Part shown: in pieces, positions 17,382 through 27,704 of the stretch
Layout: each line of letters starts with the position of its first letter
How positions within the stretch are numbered: the stretch's first letter is position 1
Origin: Adhaeribacter aquaticus DSM 16391
GTDB lineage: Bacteria > Bacteroidota > Bacteroidia > Cytophagales > Hymenobacteraceae
DNA: 64,000 bases
NCBI RefSeq assembly: GCF_000473365.1
Contig: NZ_KI421517.1
Location: 3,180,634 to 3,244,633 of the forward strand
Direction: 5' to 3'
Program-made: the position numbers and the translations under genes
Notes under the pieces: generated by a model
Seen by the model: only the letters and a program-made list of their open reading frames with translations
What the model was told of the DNA's origin: nothing
Databases searched by the model: none

Positions 17382-20300
17382 ATGCAAAGTACAATTAACA
17401 AGAATATGAAGTACTTACTGATACTTCCGCTGGTTCTCATGGCCCTGATAGGTGCTTTGGCACAAGGAATAAAAGTAGGCGGTAAAGTACTGGACGAAAA
17501 AGGAGCAGGCATGCCTGGAGTAACCGTGCTGGTAAAAGGAACTACCAATGGTACTTCCACGGATGTAGGGGGTAACTTTACCTTAACGGCGCCGAATGCT
17601 TCCAGTGTTTTAGTGGTTTCTTTTATTGGTTACTTAACCAAAGAAGTTCCTTTAAGCAACCGGACTAATTTTACTATTGGCCTGGTTCCGGATCAGCAGG
17701 CATTAGAGGAAGTAGTCGTAATCGGGTATCAGGCGGTTCCCAGAAGTCAATTAACCAGCTCGGTATCTTCAGTTGGCGATAAACAATTAAAAGATATACC
17801 GGTAAGTACTGCTGGTGAAGCCCTTGCTGGCCGGTTAGCCGGGGTGCAGGTTACCACTTCCGAAGGACAGCCAGGAGCAGAAATCTCAATTCGGGTAAGA
17901 GGCGGAACCTCTATAACCGGCAGTAATACGCCTCTTTATATAGTAGATGGTATTCAGGTAGATAATGCGCTTTCTTTTCTGACGCCACAGGAAATCCAAT
18001 CCATTGATGTATTAAAAGATGCAGCCTCTACGGCAATTTATGGAGCCAGAGGTGCCAATGGGGTAGTTGTAATAACTACAAAAGGTGGCAGGGAGATGAA
18101 AACTCAGGTTACTTATAATGGGTTTACCGGGGTTAGGAAAATAACAAACGAACTGGAGGTCATGAATCCCTATGATTTCGTGAAATACCAGTACCAGGTT
18201 TATAATTTGAACCAGAATGAAGAATCCCGGAATAGTTTTTTAGACCGTTATGGTCGCTATGAAGATTTAGACTTGTACAGAAATATGCCAGCTACAAACT
18301 GGCAGCAAAAGGTATTTGGGCGCAGTGCTAAAAGCCAGACGCATATTATTGGTATAACCGGAGGCACTAAAACTACTTCATTTAACTTTAATTTAAACCG
18401 GGTGAATGAAGAGGGAATTATGTTGAACTCCGGATTTGAACGCACTTTAGCTTCTTTTAAGTTTGACCACAAAATCAATGACCGGTTTAAAATAGGCTTA
18501 ACCAACCGGTTTAGCCGGCAAAAAATTGAAGGGGTTGGTACTTCCAGCTCAGGTACACAGGGAACCAACAGGTTAAGAAATTCGGTTCGTTTCCGCCCAT
18601 TTGTAGCTCCGGGGCTGGAAAATCAGGTAGATGAGTTTGATCCGAATTATTTTGCCCTGACCAACCTGACCAGCCCGGTATTATTAGCTAACCAGGAACT
18701 GCGCTATGATTACCGGAATGATATAATTGTAAACGGCTGGGCAAGTTATGAATTATTAAATGGACTTACTTTAAAAACCCAGCTTGGCGTTACCAATACC
18801 ACCCGAGACCAGGATACTTTTAACGGAGCAGTAACGGCCATTGCGCGGCAGAATAATGGGCAGCCTGTTGTGCAGCAAATAGGGGCGCAATCACTTTCTT
18901 TAACTAATTCCAATACGCTTACCTATACTAAAAAATTTGGCAAAAGCCATGCGGTTAACTTCCTGTTGGGCCAGGAAATCTGGCAAACCAATGCTAAATC
19001 CAGAAATATTACGACTAAGTGGTTACCCATAGATATTACGCCGGAACAAGCCTTTACTGGTATACAACAGGCAACACCGCCACCTACCTTAATTCAGGAT
19101 GCCCCAACTACGGGTGCTTCCGGTGAACGTTTACTTTCTTTTTTCAGCAGTGTTAATTATAGCTTGTTTGAGAAATACCGGGCTACCATAAGCGTAAGAC
19201 GCGATGCCTCTTCCTTGTTTGCGCCCGAAAATAGAATTGGTTATTTCCCATCTGTGGCCCTGGCCTGGCATGTATCTGACGAGTCTTTTATGGCAGGTAC
19301 CAAAGCCTGGTTATCGGACATGAAAGTAAGGGCCAGTTTAGGTGCGGTTGGCAATAACCGGATTGGCTTGGATTTATGGAAGACCATGTTTGCCTCTTCT
19401 TCCAATGATGGATATGCTTTTACAGAAGCTATAACACCAGGCTATACCGCTACATACCTGGCTAACCGGAATTTAAAATGGGAAACTACTATTTCGCGCA
19501 ATCTAGGGTTAGATATGTCTTTCCTGAATAACCGGCTAACCGCTAGTGTAGATGTTTATAAAAATTCAACTAACGATCTTTTACTCCGGGCTTCCATTCC
19601 TTCTACCAGTGGGTACCAGTTTCAGCAGCAAAATGTAGGCAGCACCGAAAATAAGGGTGTGGAGTTACAATTGGGCGGTATGGTGATGGAAAAAGGTGAT
19701 TTTAACTGGAATGCGAATTTTAACATTGCCTTTAACAGAAACAAAATAGTGAGTTTAGGTAAGGCCAGTAACGGGCAGGCGCTAAACTCTTATGCAGTGC
19801 CATCTGGCTGGATTACGGCCACTTATGAAGATTTCTTAGTTCAGGTGGGGCAACCGGTGGGGCAGTTTTATGGATACCTCACAGATGGGTATTATGCAGT
19901 TGAAGATTTTGAGTTAAACAACGATGGCAGTTTTAAAATGCAAGCAAATGGTAGCTATACGTTAAAAGAGGGAGTAGCTAACAGCCGGAATATTGCGCTG
20001 GGAAACCGGGATCCGCAGCCAGGCGATCTGAAATTAAAAGATATTACCAATGATGGTAATTCCATGATTAATACGAACGACCGGACCGTGCTAGGCAATG
20101 CGCAACCTAAATTTATTGGAGGTTTAAACCAACAATTCGCTTATAAAGGGTTCGATTTAAGCTTATTTATGAATTTCTCAGTTGGCAATAAAGTCTATAA
20201 TGCCAATAAAATAGAATTTACTACCCTGTACGAGCAGAAAGATAACAACATGCTGGCCCTGATGAACGACCGGTGGAAATGGTATGATGAGAATGGTGCC

Positions 20301-20660
20301 AGAGTAACCAATCCGGAACAACTGGCCCAAATGAACAAAGATACCCGATACTGGACTCCAGCCCGCGGCCAATACTTCCTGCATTCTTTTGCTATCGAAG
20401 ACGGCTCTTTCTTACGCATCAGTAACTTAACCCTGGGCTACTCATTGCCAGAAAACCTGGTGCAAAGAACCAAAGCTTTTTCCAAGGTAAGGGTTTACAC
20501 CACGGTTAATAATTTAATTACCCTGACCGGTTACTCCGGTTATGATCCGGAAGCAAATACCCGCAGAAGTGGCCAGTACGGTGCTCTTACTCCAGGGGTA
20601 GATTATGCGGCTTATCCTAGAAGCCGGTATATTTTGGGAGGGGTAAACATTACATTTTAA
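17382..20660 (+). CDS. SusC/RagA-family TonB-linked outer-membrane transporter (pectin oligosaccharides)
   Basis: The 1092-residue protein has a signal peptide (MKYLLILPLVLMALIGALAQ, from an internal Met 9, an alternative start at 17406). It contains a carboxypeptidase-D-like repeat (VGGKVLDEKGAGMPGVTVLVKGT), the plug domain (RVRGGTSITGSNTPLYIVDG; LKDAASTAIYGARGANGVVVITTK) and a long 22-strand barrel ending VNITF. There is no STN domain, so no FecI/FecR-type signalling is expected. It pairs with the SusD gene six bases downstream and imports oligogalacturonides together with it (inferred from neighbours). Confidence 0.95.
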   Translation: MQSTINKNMKYLLILPLVLMALIGALAQGIKVGGKVLDEKGAGMPGVTVLVKGTTNGTSTDVGGNFTLTAPNASSVLVVSFIGYLTKEVPLSNRTNFTIGLVPDQQALEEVVVIGYQAVPRSQLTSSVSSVGDKQLKDIPVSTAGEALAGRLAGVQVTTSEGQPGAEISIRVRGGTSITGSNTPLYIVDGIQVDNALSFLTPQEIQSIDVLKDAASTAIYGARGANGVVVITTKGGREMKTQVTYNGFTGVRKITNELEVMNPYDFVKYQYQVYNLNQNEESRNSFLDRYGRYEDLDLYRNMPATNWQQKVFGRSAKSQTHIIGITGGTKTTSFNFNLNRVNEEGIMLNSGFERTLASFKFDHKINDRFKIGLTNRFSRQKIEGVGTSSSGTQGTNRLRNSVRFRPFVAPGLENQVDEFDPNYFALTNLTSPVLLANQELRYDYRNDIIVNGWASYELLNGLTLKTQLGVTNTTRDQDTFNGAVTAIARQNNGQPVVQQIGAQSLSLTNSNTLTYTKKFGKSHAVNFLLGQEIWQTNAKSRNITTKWLPIDITPEQAFTGIQQATPPPTLIQDAPTTGASGERLLSFFSSVNYSLFEKYRATISVRRDASSLFAPENRIGYFPSVALAWHVSDESFMAGTKAWLSDMKVRASLGAVGNNRIGLDLWKTMFASSSNDGYAFTEAITPGYTATYLANRNLKWETTISRNLGLDMSFLNNRLTASVDVYKNSTNDLLLRASIPSTSGYQFQQQNVGSTENKGVELQLGGMVMEKGDFNWNANFNIAFNRNKIVSLGKASNGQALNSYAVPSGWITATYEDFLVQVGQPVGQFYGYLTDGYYAVEDFELNNDGSFKMQANGSYTLKEGVANSRNIALGNRDPQPGDLKLKDITNDGNSMINTNDRTVLGNAQPKFIGGLNQQFAYKGFDLSLFMNFSVGNKVYNANKIEFTTLYEQKDNNMLALMNDRWKWYDENGARVTNPEQLAQMNKDTRYWTPARGQYFLHSFAIEDGSFLRISNLTLGYSLPENLVQRTKAFSKVRVYTTVNNLITLTGYSGYDPEANTRRSGQYGALTPGVDYAAYPRSRYILGGVNITF

Positions 20661-20666
20661 GTTTTA

Positions 20667-22514
20667 ATGAAGATCAGCATGAAAAATAAATTTATAAAGC
20701 CTCTTGTATTTTCTTTAGTTTTCGGAGGTTTGCTTACCTTCTCTTCCTGTAAAGATTATTTAGATGTAGAAAACCCATCTACCTTATCGCAGGATGCAAT
20801 TTTCGCCAGCCTTTCTTATACGACCTCTGCTCTAACCGGGGTTTATAATCAATTACCTGGTGATAATGGTTACGGGAGCCGGATTTCTACGCTTTTTCCC
20901 AATGCTGCCGATGATTTTCGGATAAGCGGAGACCATAACCCAACTACCCGTACGGGTATAGCCCATTTTGGGGCCAGTGCCGGAAATACCGAATTAAACC
21001 TACCCTTTTTGCAGCTTTATGCCGGGGTAGAACGCGCTAACATCTGCATAAAAAATATTCCGCAATCTAATTTATACAAAAATGGAAGTGCTTCTGAACA
21101 GGCTGCCATGCGTAAAATGTTAGGGGAGGCGCTTACGCTTCGGGCACAGTTTTACCACGAGTTAATCCGCAACTGGGGCGATGTACCGGCTCAGTTTGAA
21201 CCATCATCAGAAGTTCCGGATTTGTATTTGCCTAAAACCGATCAGGACGAAATTTATGACAAATTATTAGCTGATTTGAAAATGGCCTCTGACCTGGTAC
21301 CCTGGCGTTCCGAATCAGGTGATCCGGCATCGCGGATAAGTAAAGGAGCCGTGAAAGCTTTACGGGCCAGAATAGCCTTAGCCAGAGGCGGCTATGCTTT
21401 GCGGCGGTCCAGCGGCAAAGTAGAGCGCAGGAGCAATTACCAGGAGTTTTACCAGATTGCCCGGGATGAGTGCAAACAAATTATCCAGAGCGGACAGCAT
21501 GGTTTGAACCCAAGCTTTGAGAATGTTTTTAAAAGCCTACATGGCGCCAACCGGCAAGACCCGACAAATGAATTGATTTGGGAAGTAGGCGCTTACGGCG
21601 GGAATGCCAGAACAGATACTAAATTGGGATATGCCAACGGACTACGTATAGATGCTGCTAACACCACATACGGCCAGGCAAATGGTTTAATAGAAGCAGT
21701 CCCTACTTATTTCTATGCCTTTGATTCCATTGCTGATTCTAGACGTGATGTTACGCTGGCTTATTTTTCGGTTAATGCTACCAATAACAAATTATTAACA
21801 ACGCCTTTGCTTATGCGCGAAGGTAAATTCCGGAAATACTGGACTACCATTGCCGGAACAAATCAAACATTGGGTATTAACTGGCCAATAATTCGGTATG
21901 CGGATGTGCTGTTGATGTTTGCGGAAGCAGAAAATGAATTAAACGGACCTACCGGGGAAGCCATATCGGCTTTGGAAGCTGTTAGAAAAAGAGCCTTTAT
22001 TGATGAATTGGAAACCCGCATGGGCAGTATTCCAACGAACAAAGACAGTTTTTTTAAGGCAATTGTAAACGAGCGTTACCTGGAATTTGGAGGCGAAGGC
22101 ATTCGGAAATACGATCTAATCCGATGGAATTTGTTAGGAACTAAAATTCAGGAGGTTCGAAATGCCATGCGGGCCATGCGGGAAGGTACAGGCCGCTTTG
22201 CCAATATACCGGCAACTGTTTATTACAAGCCAAGCCCATTATTAGGGCGCACGGTTGGGACCCGGGATGAAGTAGCCAATTTTGATTTGTTTGGCGGCGC
22301 CATAAATAAGGTAATGTACCAGCCAGCTACGGTTACAACTGCCCCGGCAGGCTATACGGCTGTGGCCTGGCGGACTGCCATTACGGAAGAGCATGTTACT
22401 GGTGCTAACCGAAAATTTGCAAGCCAATATATCCCCAACAAATCAGAGTTGTTTCCCATTTTCGAAGGGATTCTTAGCGCGAATTATCGCCTAACCCAGG
22501 ATTTCGGCCACTAA
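20667..22514 (+). CDS. SusD/RagB-family surface glycan-binding lipoprotein
   Basis: The 615-residue lipoprotein has a lipobox at LLTFSSC followed by KDYLDVENPS, the canonical SusD beginning. A second Met (20679) is an alternative start. TPR-type helices follow (FLQLYAGVERANICIKN, EALTLRAQFYHELIRNWGDVP) and the C-terminal RagB region (NWPIIRYADVLLMFAEAENEL, NERYLEFGGEGIRKYDLIRW). It forms the lid of the SusC channel encoded just upstream. It is longer than typical (~550) because of an extended C-terminal region after residue 500. Confidence 0.94.
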   Translation: MKISMKNKFIKPLVFSLVFGGLLTFSSCKDYLDVENPSTLSQDAIFASLSYTTSALTGVYNQLPGDNGYGSRISTLFPNAADDFRISGDHNPTTRTGIAHFGASAGNTELNLPFLQLYAGVERANICIKNIPQSNLYKNGSASEQAAMRKMLGEALTLRAQFYHELIRNWGDVPAQFEPSSEVPDLYLPKTDQDEIYDKLLADLKMASDLVPWRSESGDPASRISKGAVKALRARIALARGGYALRRSSGKVERRSNYQEFYQIARDECKQIIQSGQHGLNPSFENVFKSLHGANRQDPTNELIWEVGAYGGNARTDTKLGYANGLRIDAANTTYGQANGLIEAVPTYFYAFDSIADSRRDVTLAYFSVNATNNKLLTTPLLMREGKFRKYWTTIAGTNQTLGINWPIIRYADVLLMFAEAENELNGPTGEAISALEAVRKRAFIDELETRMGSIPTNKDSFFKAIVNERYLEFGGEGIRKYDLIRWNLLGTKIQEVRNAMRAMREGTGRFANIPATVYYKPSPLLGRTVGTRDEVANFDLFGGAINKVMYQPATVTTAPAGYTAVAWRTAITEEHVTGANRKFASQYIPNKSELFPIFEGILSANYRLTQDFGH

Positions 22515-22543
22515 TCATCCACAAGAATTAGATTGAATATAAT

Positions 22544-24139
22544 ATGAAAAAAGATAATATCCAGGTGCTAAAGTGGTTTATGTCACTTCTTCTGTTCCTG
22601 ATTTTTACTTCCTGTAAAGAAGAATTGGAGGAACAGACTTTTACACCGGAAAGGTTATTTATGCCTACCGGTGCCGTAAAATCAACGGGAGCGGTAACAG
22701 CCGTAAAACTTAGCTGGAAAGAAGCCTTGTATGTAGATACCACTAAAACTTCTTATACCATTGAAGTAGCTACTGATACGCTTTTTCAAAGTAAAGTAGT
22801 TTATACTACCACTTCTGAAACGGCTAGTGTAACCATTACCGATGAACACCTGAATGTTCGGCAACGCTATTATGCCCGGGTAAAAACCAATGCTACTGAC
22901 AAGAGTGCTGAATCCAAATGGGTGGTAAGTTCCCGGTTTGCCATTCCGGGTGAACAAATTTTTACCGCTATCCGGACTATTGATCGGGCAGCGGCTATTA
23001 ACTGGAAAGCAACCGAGGGTGTAACCAAATTAATAATTACCCGAGCCGGGGGAGATCAATTGGTAGAAATACCTTTAACAGCGGCTGATGTTGCGGCCAA
23101 TAGTAAAACAGTAGAAAATTTATTACCCAATACAGCTTACGCCGTTGAGATATTCGCTGGTACTAAATCAAAAGGATACCAGAGTTTCCGGACCAATGCC
23201 CCGTTAGCCGGTGACCTGATTGATTTAAGAGGCGTAACCAACAAAGCAACCTTATTGGCCGATACCATTCCAGATATTCCAAATGGCAGCATTATTATTC
23301 TAAAGCGTGGCGTTACCTATACCGTTAATTCTTCTATCAGTATAGGAAAGTCGCTAACCTTTATTAGTGGGGCCGATTTAAATGAACCAAGTCAGGCAAC
23401 TATTTTCTTTACCAACAACTTTAACTTTGAAGCAGGTAGTGTTATTAATAAAATCGAATTTAAAGATGTTACCATGCGGAGCGATAATTATGCTTCCCGG
23501 TATATTTTTAATACCACAAATGGTGCTACCGTAAGCAACTTTATTATTGAAAACTGCCGGGCTGGAATATTCCGGGGCCTGGTGCGGTTGAATGCTACTA
23601 CTCCTACTACCATTGAAAATTTTACCATAACCAACAGTGTACTGGATAGTCTGGCAGGTTATGGGGTACTTACCGTGGATAATGCTGCTTGTAAGGTGAA
23701 CAGCATTATTATTAAAAATTCCACTATTTATAAAGCAGAAAAAATCTTAACCAGTAAATCAAATACGGCCAATATTACGCTGGATAACCTGACGATTAAC
23801 GAAGCAGTGTTGGGGAACAACTACTTTATCGATTACAATGGAGTAGCAGTAACTAATCCGGTAAAAATAACAAACACTATATTCGGAATTGGCAAAAGTA
23901 GTGGGGGTAACCGTGCTGTTAGAGGCTATAGAGGAACCATTACTTTTGATGTAAGTAACAGTTATACTACTTCAGATTTTGCTTTAGCCGCCATAAACCC
24001 TAATCCATTACCAAACACCACAGCCTACGATAAAACCTCCTTTGATTTATTTCAAAAACCAAAAGAAGGAGATTTTACCATTAAAGATGCTGCTTTTGCC
24101 GGAAAAGCAACCGCAGGAGACCTAAGATGGCGGAAATAG
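22544..24139 (+). CDS. Surface lipoprotein with fibronectin-III-like and beta-helix (DUF4957/DUF5123-type) domains
   Basis: The 531-residue lipoprotein has the lipobox LIFTSC near residue 24. Residues about 45-220 form two fibronectin-III-like repeats (VKLSWKEALYVDTTKTSYTIEVATD; YYARVKTNA). The remainder (LIDLRGVTNKATLLADTIPDIPNG onward) is a parallel beta-helix resembling DUF4957/DUF5123 proteins that accompany pectate lyases in Bacteroidota. No catalytic lyase residues are recognisable. A role as surface glycan-binding protein of the SusCD system is likely. Confidence 0.8.
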   Translation: MKKDNIQVLKWFMSLLLFLIFTSCKEELEEQTFTPERLFMPTGAVKSTGAVTAVKLSWKEALYVDTTKTSYTIEVATDTLFQSKVVYTTTSETASVTITDEHLNVRQRYYARVKTNATDKSAESKWVVSSRFAIPGEQIFTAIRTIDRAAAINWKATEGVTKLIITRAGGDQLVEIPLTAADVAANSKTVENLLPNTAYAVEIFAGTKSKGYQSFRTNAPLAGDLIDLRGVTNKATLLADTIPDIPNGSIIILKRGVTYTVNSSISIGKSLTFISGADLNEPSQATIFFTNNFNFEAGSVINKIEFKDVTMRSDNYASRYIFNTTNGATVSNFIIENCRAGIFRGLVRLNATTPTTIENFTITNSVLDSLAGYGVLTVDNAACKVNSIIIKNSTIYKAEKILTSKSNTANITLDNLTINEAVLGNNYFIDYNGVAVTNPVKITNTIFGIGKSSGGNRAVRGYRGTITFDVSNSYTTSDFALAAINPNPLPNTTAYDKTSFDLFQKPKEGDFTIKDAAFAGKATAGDLRWRK

Positions 24140-24142
24140 GAA

Positions 24143-24178
24143 ATTTATGAATGGAGCTTAAAAGCTCCATTCATAAAT
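24143..24178 (+). terminator. 17-bp hairpin between surface lipoprotein and pectate lyase genes
   Basis: The arms 24143-24159 and 24162-24178 are perfect complements with a 2-base gap; a T7 run follows about 14 bases later. It lies directly after the stop at 24139 and could attenuate transcription from SusCD into the downstream enzyme genes. It also argues against an upstream start of the lyase gene at 24151. Confidence 0.6.
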
Positions 24179-24330
24179 GTTATCCGGTCATTTTTTTAGG
24201 CTGGGACAAAATGTTTAGTATGGATTTTAATAACGTCAAAGCTTTTATAAAAAGCCTGCCTGGGAGATACCATAACCGAAAATCAGATAAAAATAATTTT
24301 AGAAGACGGAAGAGTAGAAGGCTAAAAATC

Positions 24331-25794
24331 ATGATAGGTAAAAAAGCTTATAAAGTAAAAGTGTCGGTGTTTTACCTGGTGTTGCAGGTTGTTTTTACTG
24401 CAGCTTGTTCGCAGCAACCAGCTAAAACCAAAACCGATCCTATAGTAGTAGGTCGGGCAATTGCTTTTCCGGGAGCCGAAGGTTTTGGAAAATATACCAA
24501 GGGTGGTCGGGGCGGAAAAGTATTTGTGGTTACTAATTTAAACGATAGCGGCCCGGGTAGTTTGCGCGAAGCCGTAGAAGCCAAAACGCCCCGCATAATT
24601 GTGTTTGCCGTATCGGGTACCATTCACCTGGAGTCGGAGTTAGCCATTCGGGCCAATGTGACAATTGCAGGCCAAACTGCCCCCGGAGACGGTATTTGCC
24701 TGGCCGATTACCCAGTAAAAATAAATGCTGATAATGTTATTATCCGGTATATGCGTTTCCGGATGGGGGACCGACACCAGAATAATGGAATGTTGGCCGG
24801 CAGCGGACATGATGATGCCTTAAGTTCAACTAAAAAGAAAAATATCATAATAGACCATTGTTCTATTAGTTGGAGTACCGACGAAGTATTATCGGTTTAT
24901 GCCGGCGATAGCACCACTTTGCAGTGGAACCTTATGGCCGAACCATTAAATTATTCTTACCATTTTGAGGCAGGGGATAAAGATTTTGAACGGCATGGGT
25001 ATGGTGGCATTTTAGGCGGGCGGCATATTTCCATCCATCATAATTTATATGCGCACTGCGTGAGCCGTACCCCGCGCTTCGATGGAAACCGTAACATTAG
25101 CCCGGATGTGGAATTTGCTGATTTTCGAAATAATATCATTTATAACTGGGGCAGTAACAATGTGTATGCTGGTGAAGGCGGACAATACAACATTGTGAAC
25201 AATTATTATAAATATGGCCCAGATACGAAGAAAAATGTAAAGAACAGAGTACTGAATCCGTTTCGCGATGTCAAGACTAATGGGTACGGCAAATTTTATG
25301 TAACCGGGAATTATAGCGATGAATCGCCGGAAGTAACTCAGAATAATTGGCTAGGAGTGGTAATGGATAAAGGTACCGCTGCAGATACGACATTAGCCAA
25401 AGCGACTGAACCTTTCGTTGCCGAAAAAATAACGACCCAAGCGGCGCCGGAAGCTTATGCACTTGTGTTGCAACAGGTAGGGGCCAGTTTGCCCAAGCGA
25501 GACCCTCTGGACCAGCGCGTGCTGAATGAAGTAAAAAGCCGCACCGGGAAAATTATAGATGTACAGGGCGGTTTCCCGCACGGTACTCCTTATGCCGAAA
25601 GCCAAAAAGCCTGGCCGGAATTAAAATCAAAAGCAGCTCCTGCCGATTCGGATAAGGATGGGATGCCGGACGCCTGGGAAAAACAAAAAGGCCTGAACCC
25701 GCAGGATGCAAACGATAGCAAAGGGTTCAAGTTGGATAAATTTTACACCAATCTGGAAGTTTACCTAAATAGCATTACCTCTTCATCGCTTTAA
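24331..25794 (+). CDS. PL1-family pectate lyase, lipoprotein
   Basis: Starting at ATG 24331 the protein has 487 residues and a lipoprotein signal (VVFTAACSQQ). The mature start IAFPGAEGFGKYTKGGRGGKVFVVTNLNDSGPGSLR is the hallmark of PL1_2-like Bacteroidota pectate lyases. Calcium/catalytic segments include GHDDALSS, IIIDHCSISWSTDE and the arginine motif CVSRTPRFDGN. The C-terminus has a DSDKDGMPDAWE calcium-binding repeat, often a linker or anchor in secreted enzymes. It cleaves homogalacturonan by beta-elimination, giving unsaturated oligomers for GH105/KduD. Confidence 0.92.
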   Translation: MIGKKAYKVKVSVFYLVLQVVFTAACSQQPAKTKTDPIVVGRAIAFPGAEGFGKYTKGGRGGKVFVVTNLNDSGPGSLREAVEAKTPRIIVFAVSGTIHLESELAIRANVTIAGQTAPGDGICLADYPVKINADNVIIRYMRFRMGDRHQNNGMLAGSGHDDALSSTKKKNIIIDHCSISWSTDEVLSVYAGDSTTLQWNLMAEPLNYSYHFEAGDKDFERHGYGGILGGRHISIHHNLYAHCVSRTPRFDGNRNISPDVEFADFRNNIIYNWGSNNVYAGEGGQYNIVNNYYKYGPDTKKNVKNRVLNPFRDVKTNGYGKFYVTGNYSDESPEVTQNNWLGVVMDKGTAADTTLAKATEPFVAEKITTQAAPEAYALVLQQVGASLPKRDPLDQRVLNEVKSRTGKIIDVQGGFPHGTPYAESQKAWPELKSKAAPADSDKDGMPDAWEKQKGLNPQDANDSKGFKLDKFYTNLEVYLNSITSSSL

Positions 25795-25804
25795 AGAAAA
25801 GCAT

Positions 25805-26569
25805 ATGAAAAAGATATTTCAATATTGTTGCCTGGTAGGAATTTTACTTCTGCTGGCATTTACTTTCCCACAGGAAAAAAGGCCCATAACAGTTTATTTA
25901 ATTGGCGATTCAACCATTTCAATTAAAGACACCAAAGCTTATCCCGAAACGGGTTGGGGCATGCCTTTTGTGTATTTTTTCGATTCTTCGGTTAAAGTAG
26001 ATAACCGGGCCAAAAATGGTCGTAGCACTAAAACCTTTTTAACTGAAAATTTGTGGCAGCCAGTAGTGCAAACTTTAAAAGAAGGTGATTATGTGTTGAT
26101 TCAGTTTGGCCATAATGACGAAGTGAAAACTAAAAAAAGTTACGCTACTGAAGAAGAGTTTCAGGCTAATTTAAAGCGCTACGTAACCGAAAGCCGCAAT
26201 AAAAAAGCCGTTCCGGTTTTGATTACTCCGGCGGCCCGGCGGCAGTTTGATGAAGCCGGTAAAATTGTAGGTACGCATGAAGTGTATGCCGAGTTAGTGC
26301 GGAAAGTGGCTCGGGATCAGAAAGTGCCGCTTATTGATTTGGATAAAAAAAGTCAGGCAATATTGCAGGAGTTCGGGCCCGAAAATTCTAAAAATTTATT
26401 CCTGCAACTGGCGCCTGGCGAGCACCCCAATTATCCCGAAGGGAAAAATGATAATACCCATTTTAATGAATTCGGCGCCCGCAAAATGGCTCAACTGGTG
26501 TTGGCTTCTATTAAAGAATTAAACCTGGAGTTGGCCTCCCGCATAGTAAAACCTCTTCCTAAAAGTTAA
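25805..26569 (+). CDS. Rhamnogalacturonan acetylesterase (SGNH, CE12-like), copy 1
   Basis: The 254-residue protein has an N-terminal hydrophobic signal (CCLVGILLLLAFTF). The SGNH blocks are in order: YLIGDSTIS (Ser nucleophile), DNRAKNGRSTKTF (Gly), VLIQFGHNDE (Asn) and DNTHFNEFGA (Asp/His). It removes acetyl groups from rhamnogalacturonan or homogalacturonan. It starts 10 bases after the pectate lyase gene and is co-transcribed. The paralogue at 28741 shares the same blocks. Confidence 0.9.
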   Translation: MKKIFQYCCLVGILLLLAFTFPQEKRPITVYLIGDSTISIKDTKAYPETGWGMPFVYFFDSSVKVDNRAKNGRSTKTFLTENLWQPVVQTLKEGDYVLIQFGHNDEVKTKKSYATEEEFQANLKRYVTESRNKKAVPVLITPAARRQFDEAGKIVGTHEVYAELVRKVARDQKVPLIDLDKKSQAILQEFGPENSKNLFLQLAPGEHPNYPEGKNDNTHFNEFGARKMAQLVLASIKELNLELASRIVKPLPKS

Positions 26570-26610
26570 ACAAAAATAATTATTGATGTATTGGCTTAAA
26601 TAATAAAATA

Positions 26611-27588
26611 ATGAAAAAATACCTGTTTCCGGTTGTTTTATTCTTACTGGTTAGTTTGCAAGTTGTTGCCGACAAAAGGTACGATTTTGTGGTAGCTCAG
26701 GATGGCAGCGGCGCTTATAAAACGGTGCAGGAAGCTATCAATGCCGTACCTGATTTTCGAAAAAAAGAAACAATAATTTTAATTAAAAACGGTATTTACA
26801 AGGAAAAACTAGTACTGCCCACCTCCAAAACCATGGTTACATTTATTGGCGAAGATGTAAAGAAAACCATTCTAACATTCAATGATTTTGCTCAGAAAAA
26901 GAACCGGTTTGGCGAAGAATTAGGTACTACCGGCTCTACTAGTTTCTTTATTTTTGGAGTTGATTTTACTGCCGAAAACATCACTTTTGAAAATTCAGCC
27001 GGACCAGTTGGGCAGGCTGTTGCGGTCAGGATTGATGCCGACCGGGTATTTTTTAAAAATTGCCGCTTTTTAGGCAACCAGGATACCTTGTATACTTACG
27101 GCGAAAAAAGCCGCCAATACTATAAAAACTGTTACATCGAGGGTACTGTTGATTTTATCTTTGGCTGGTCTACCGCCTTTTTCGAAGGTTGTGAGATATT
27201 TTGTAAGCAAGAAGGTTACGTAACCGCGGCCTCTACCCCAGAAGGTGCCCAATACGGGTATGTCTTTAAAAACTGCAACATTACCGGAAGCGCCCCGGAA
27301 AATTCTTTTTACCTGGGCCGCCCGTGGCGACCAAATGCTCAAACCATATTTATTCAATGCAAATTAGGGAAGCAGATTAAACCCGAAGGCTGGCATAACT
27401 GGGGGAAACCTGAAGCTGAAAAATCAACCTTCTATGCTGAATACAAGAGCACTGGTCCGGGAGCAAACCCGAAAGCCCGGGTAAAATGGGCTAAACAATT
27501 ATCTGACGAAGAAGCTAAGGAATTTACTCTGGAAAAAGTATTAGGAGACTGGACACCCGGTACCACTTATACCGCCGCAGCCAGGTAA
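26611..27588 (+). CDS. Pectin methylesterase (CE8), copy 1
   Basis: The 325-residue secreted protein has a signal ending VVADKR. CE8 signatures are VVAQDGSGAYKTVQEAIN, ITFENSAGPVGQAVAVR (catalytic Gln region), GNQDTLYT (acid Asp), GTVDFIFGWSTAFFE (nucleophile Asp) and YLGRPWRP (Arg/Trp substrate site). It demethylates homogalacturonan so that the PL1 and GH28 enzymes can act. A second CE8 gene follows directly. Confidence 0.94.
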   Translation: MKKYLFPVVLFLLVSLQVVADKRYDFVVAQDGSGAYKTVQEAINAVPDFRKKETIILIKNGIYKEKLVLPTSKTMVTFIGEDVKKTILTFNDFAQKKNRFGEELGTTGSTSFFIFGVDFTAENITFENSAGPVGQAVAVRIDADRVFFKNCRFLGNQDTLYTYGEKSRQYYKNCYIEGTVDFIFGWSTAFFEGCEIFCKQEGYVTAASTPEGAQYGYVFKNCNITGSAPENSFYLGRPWRPNAQTIFIQCKLGKQIKPEGWHNWGKPEAEKSTFYAEYKSTGPGANPKARVKWAKQLSDEEAKEFTLEKVLGDWTPGTTYTAAAR

Positions 27589-27704
27589 CAAAAATTACTA
27601 TCACAAGCAGGCTTTGTTTATGGCGGCTTTCTTCCGGCCATTAAAAATTTAATGCTATAAAAAGTTTAGAGAAGTTGACAAGAAGCGAAAAAAATAGTGT
27701 ATTA

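Noticed and set aside
24151-24330. Upstream start of the pectate lyase
   Set aside because: It begins inside a perfect hairpin and would place 60 residues before the lipoprotein signal.
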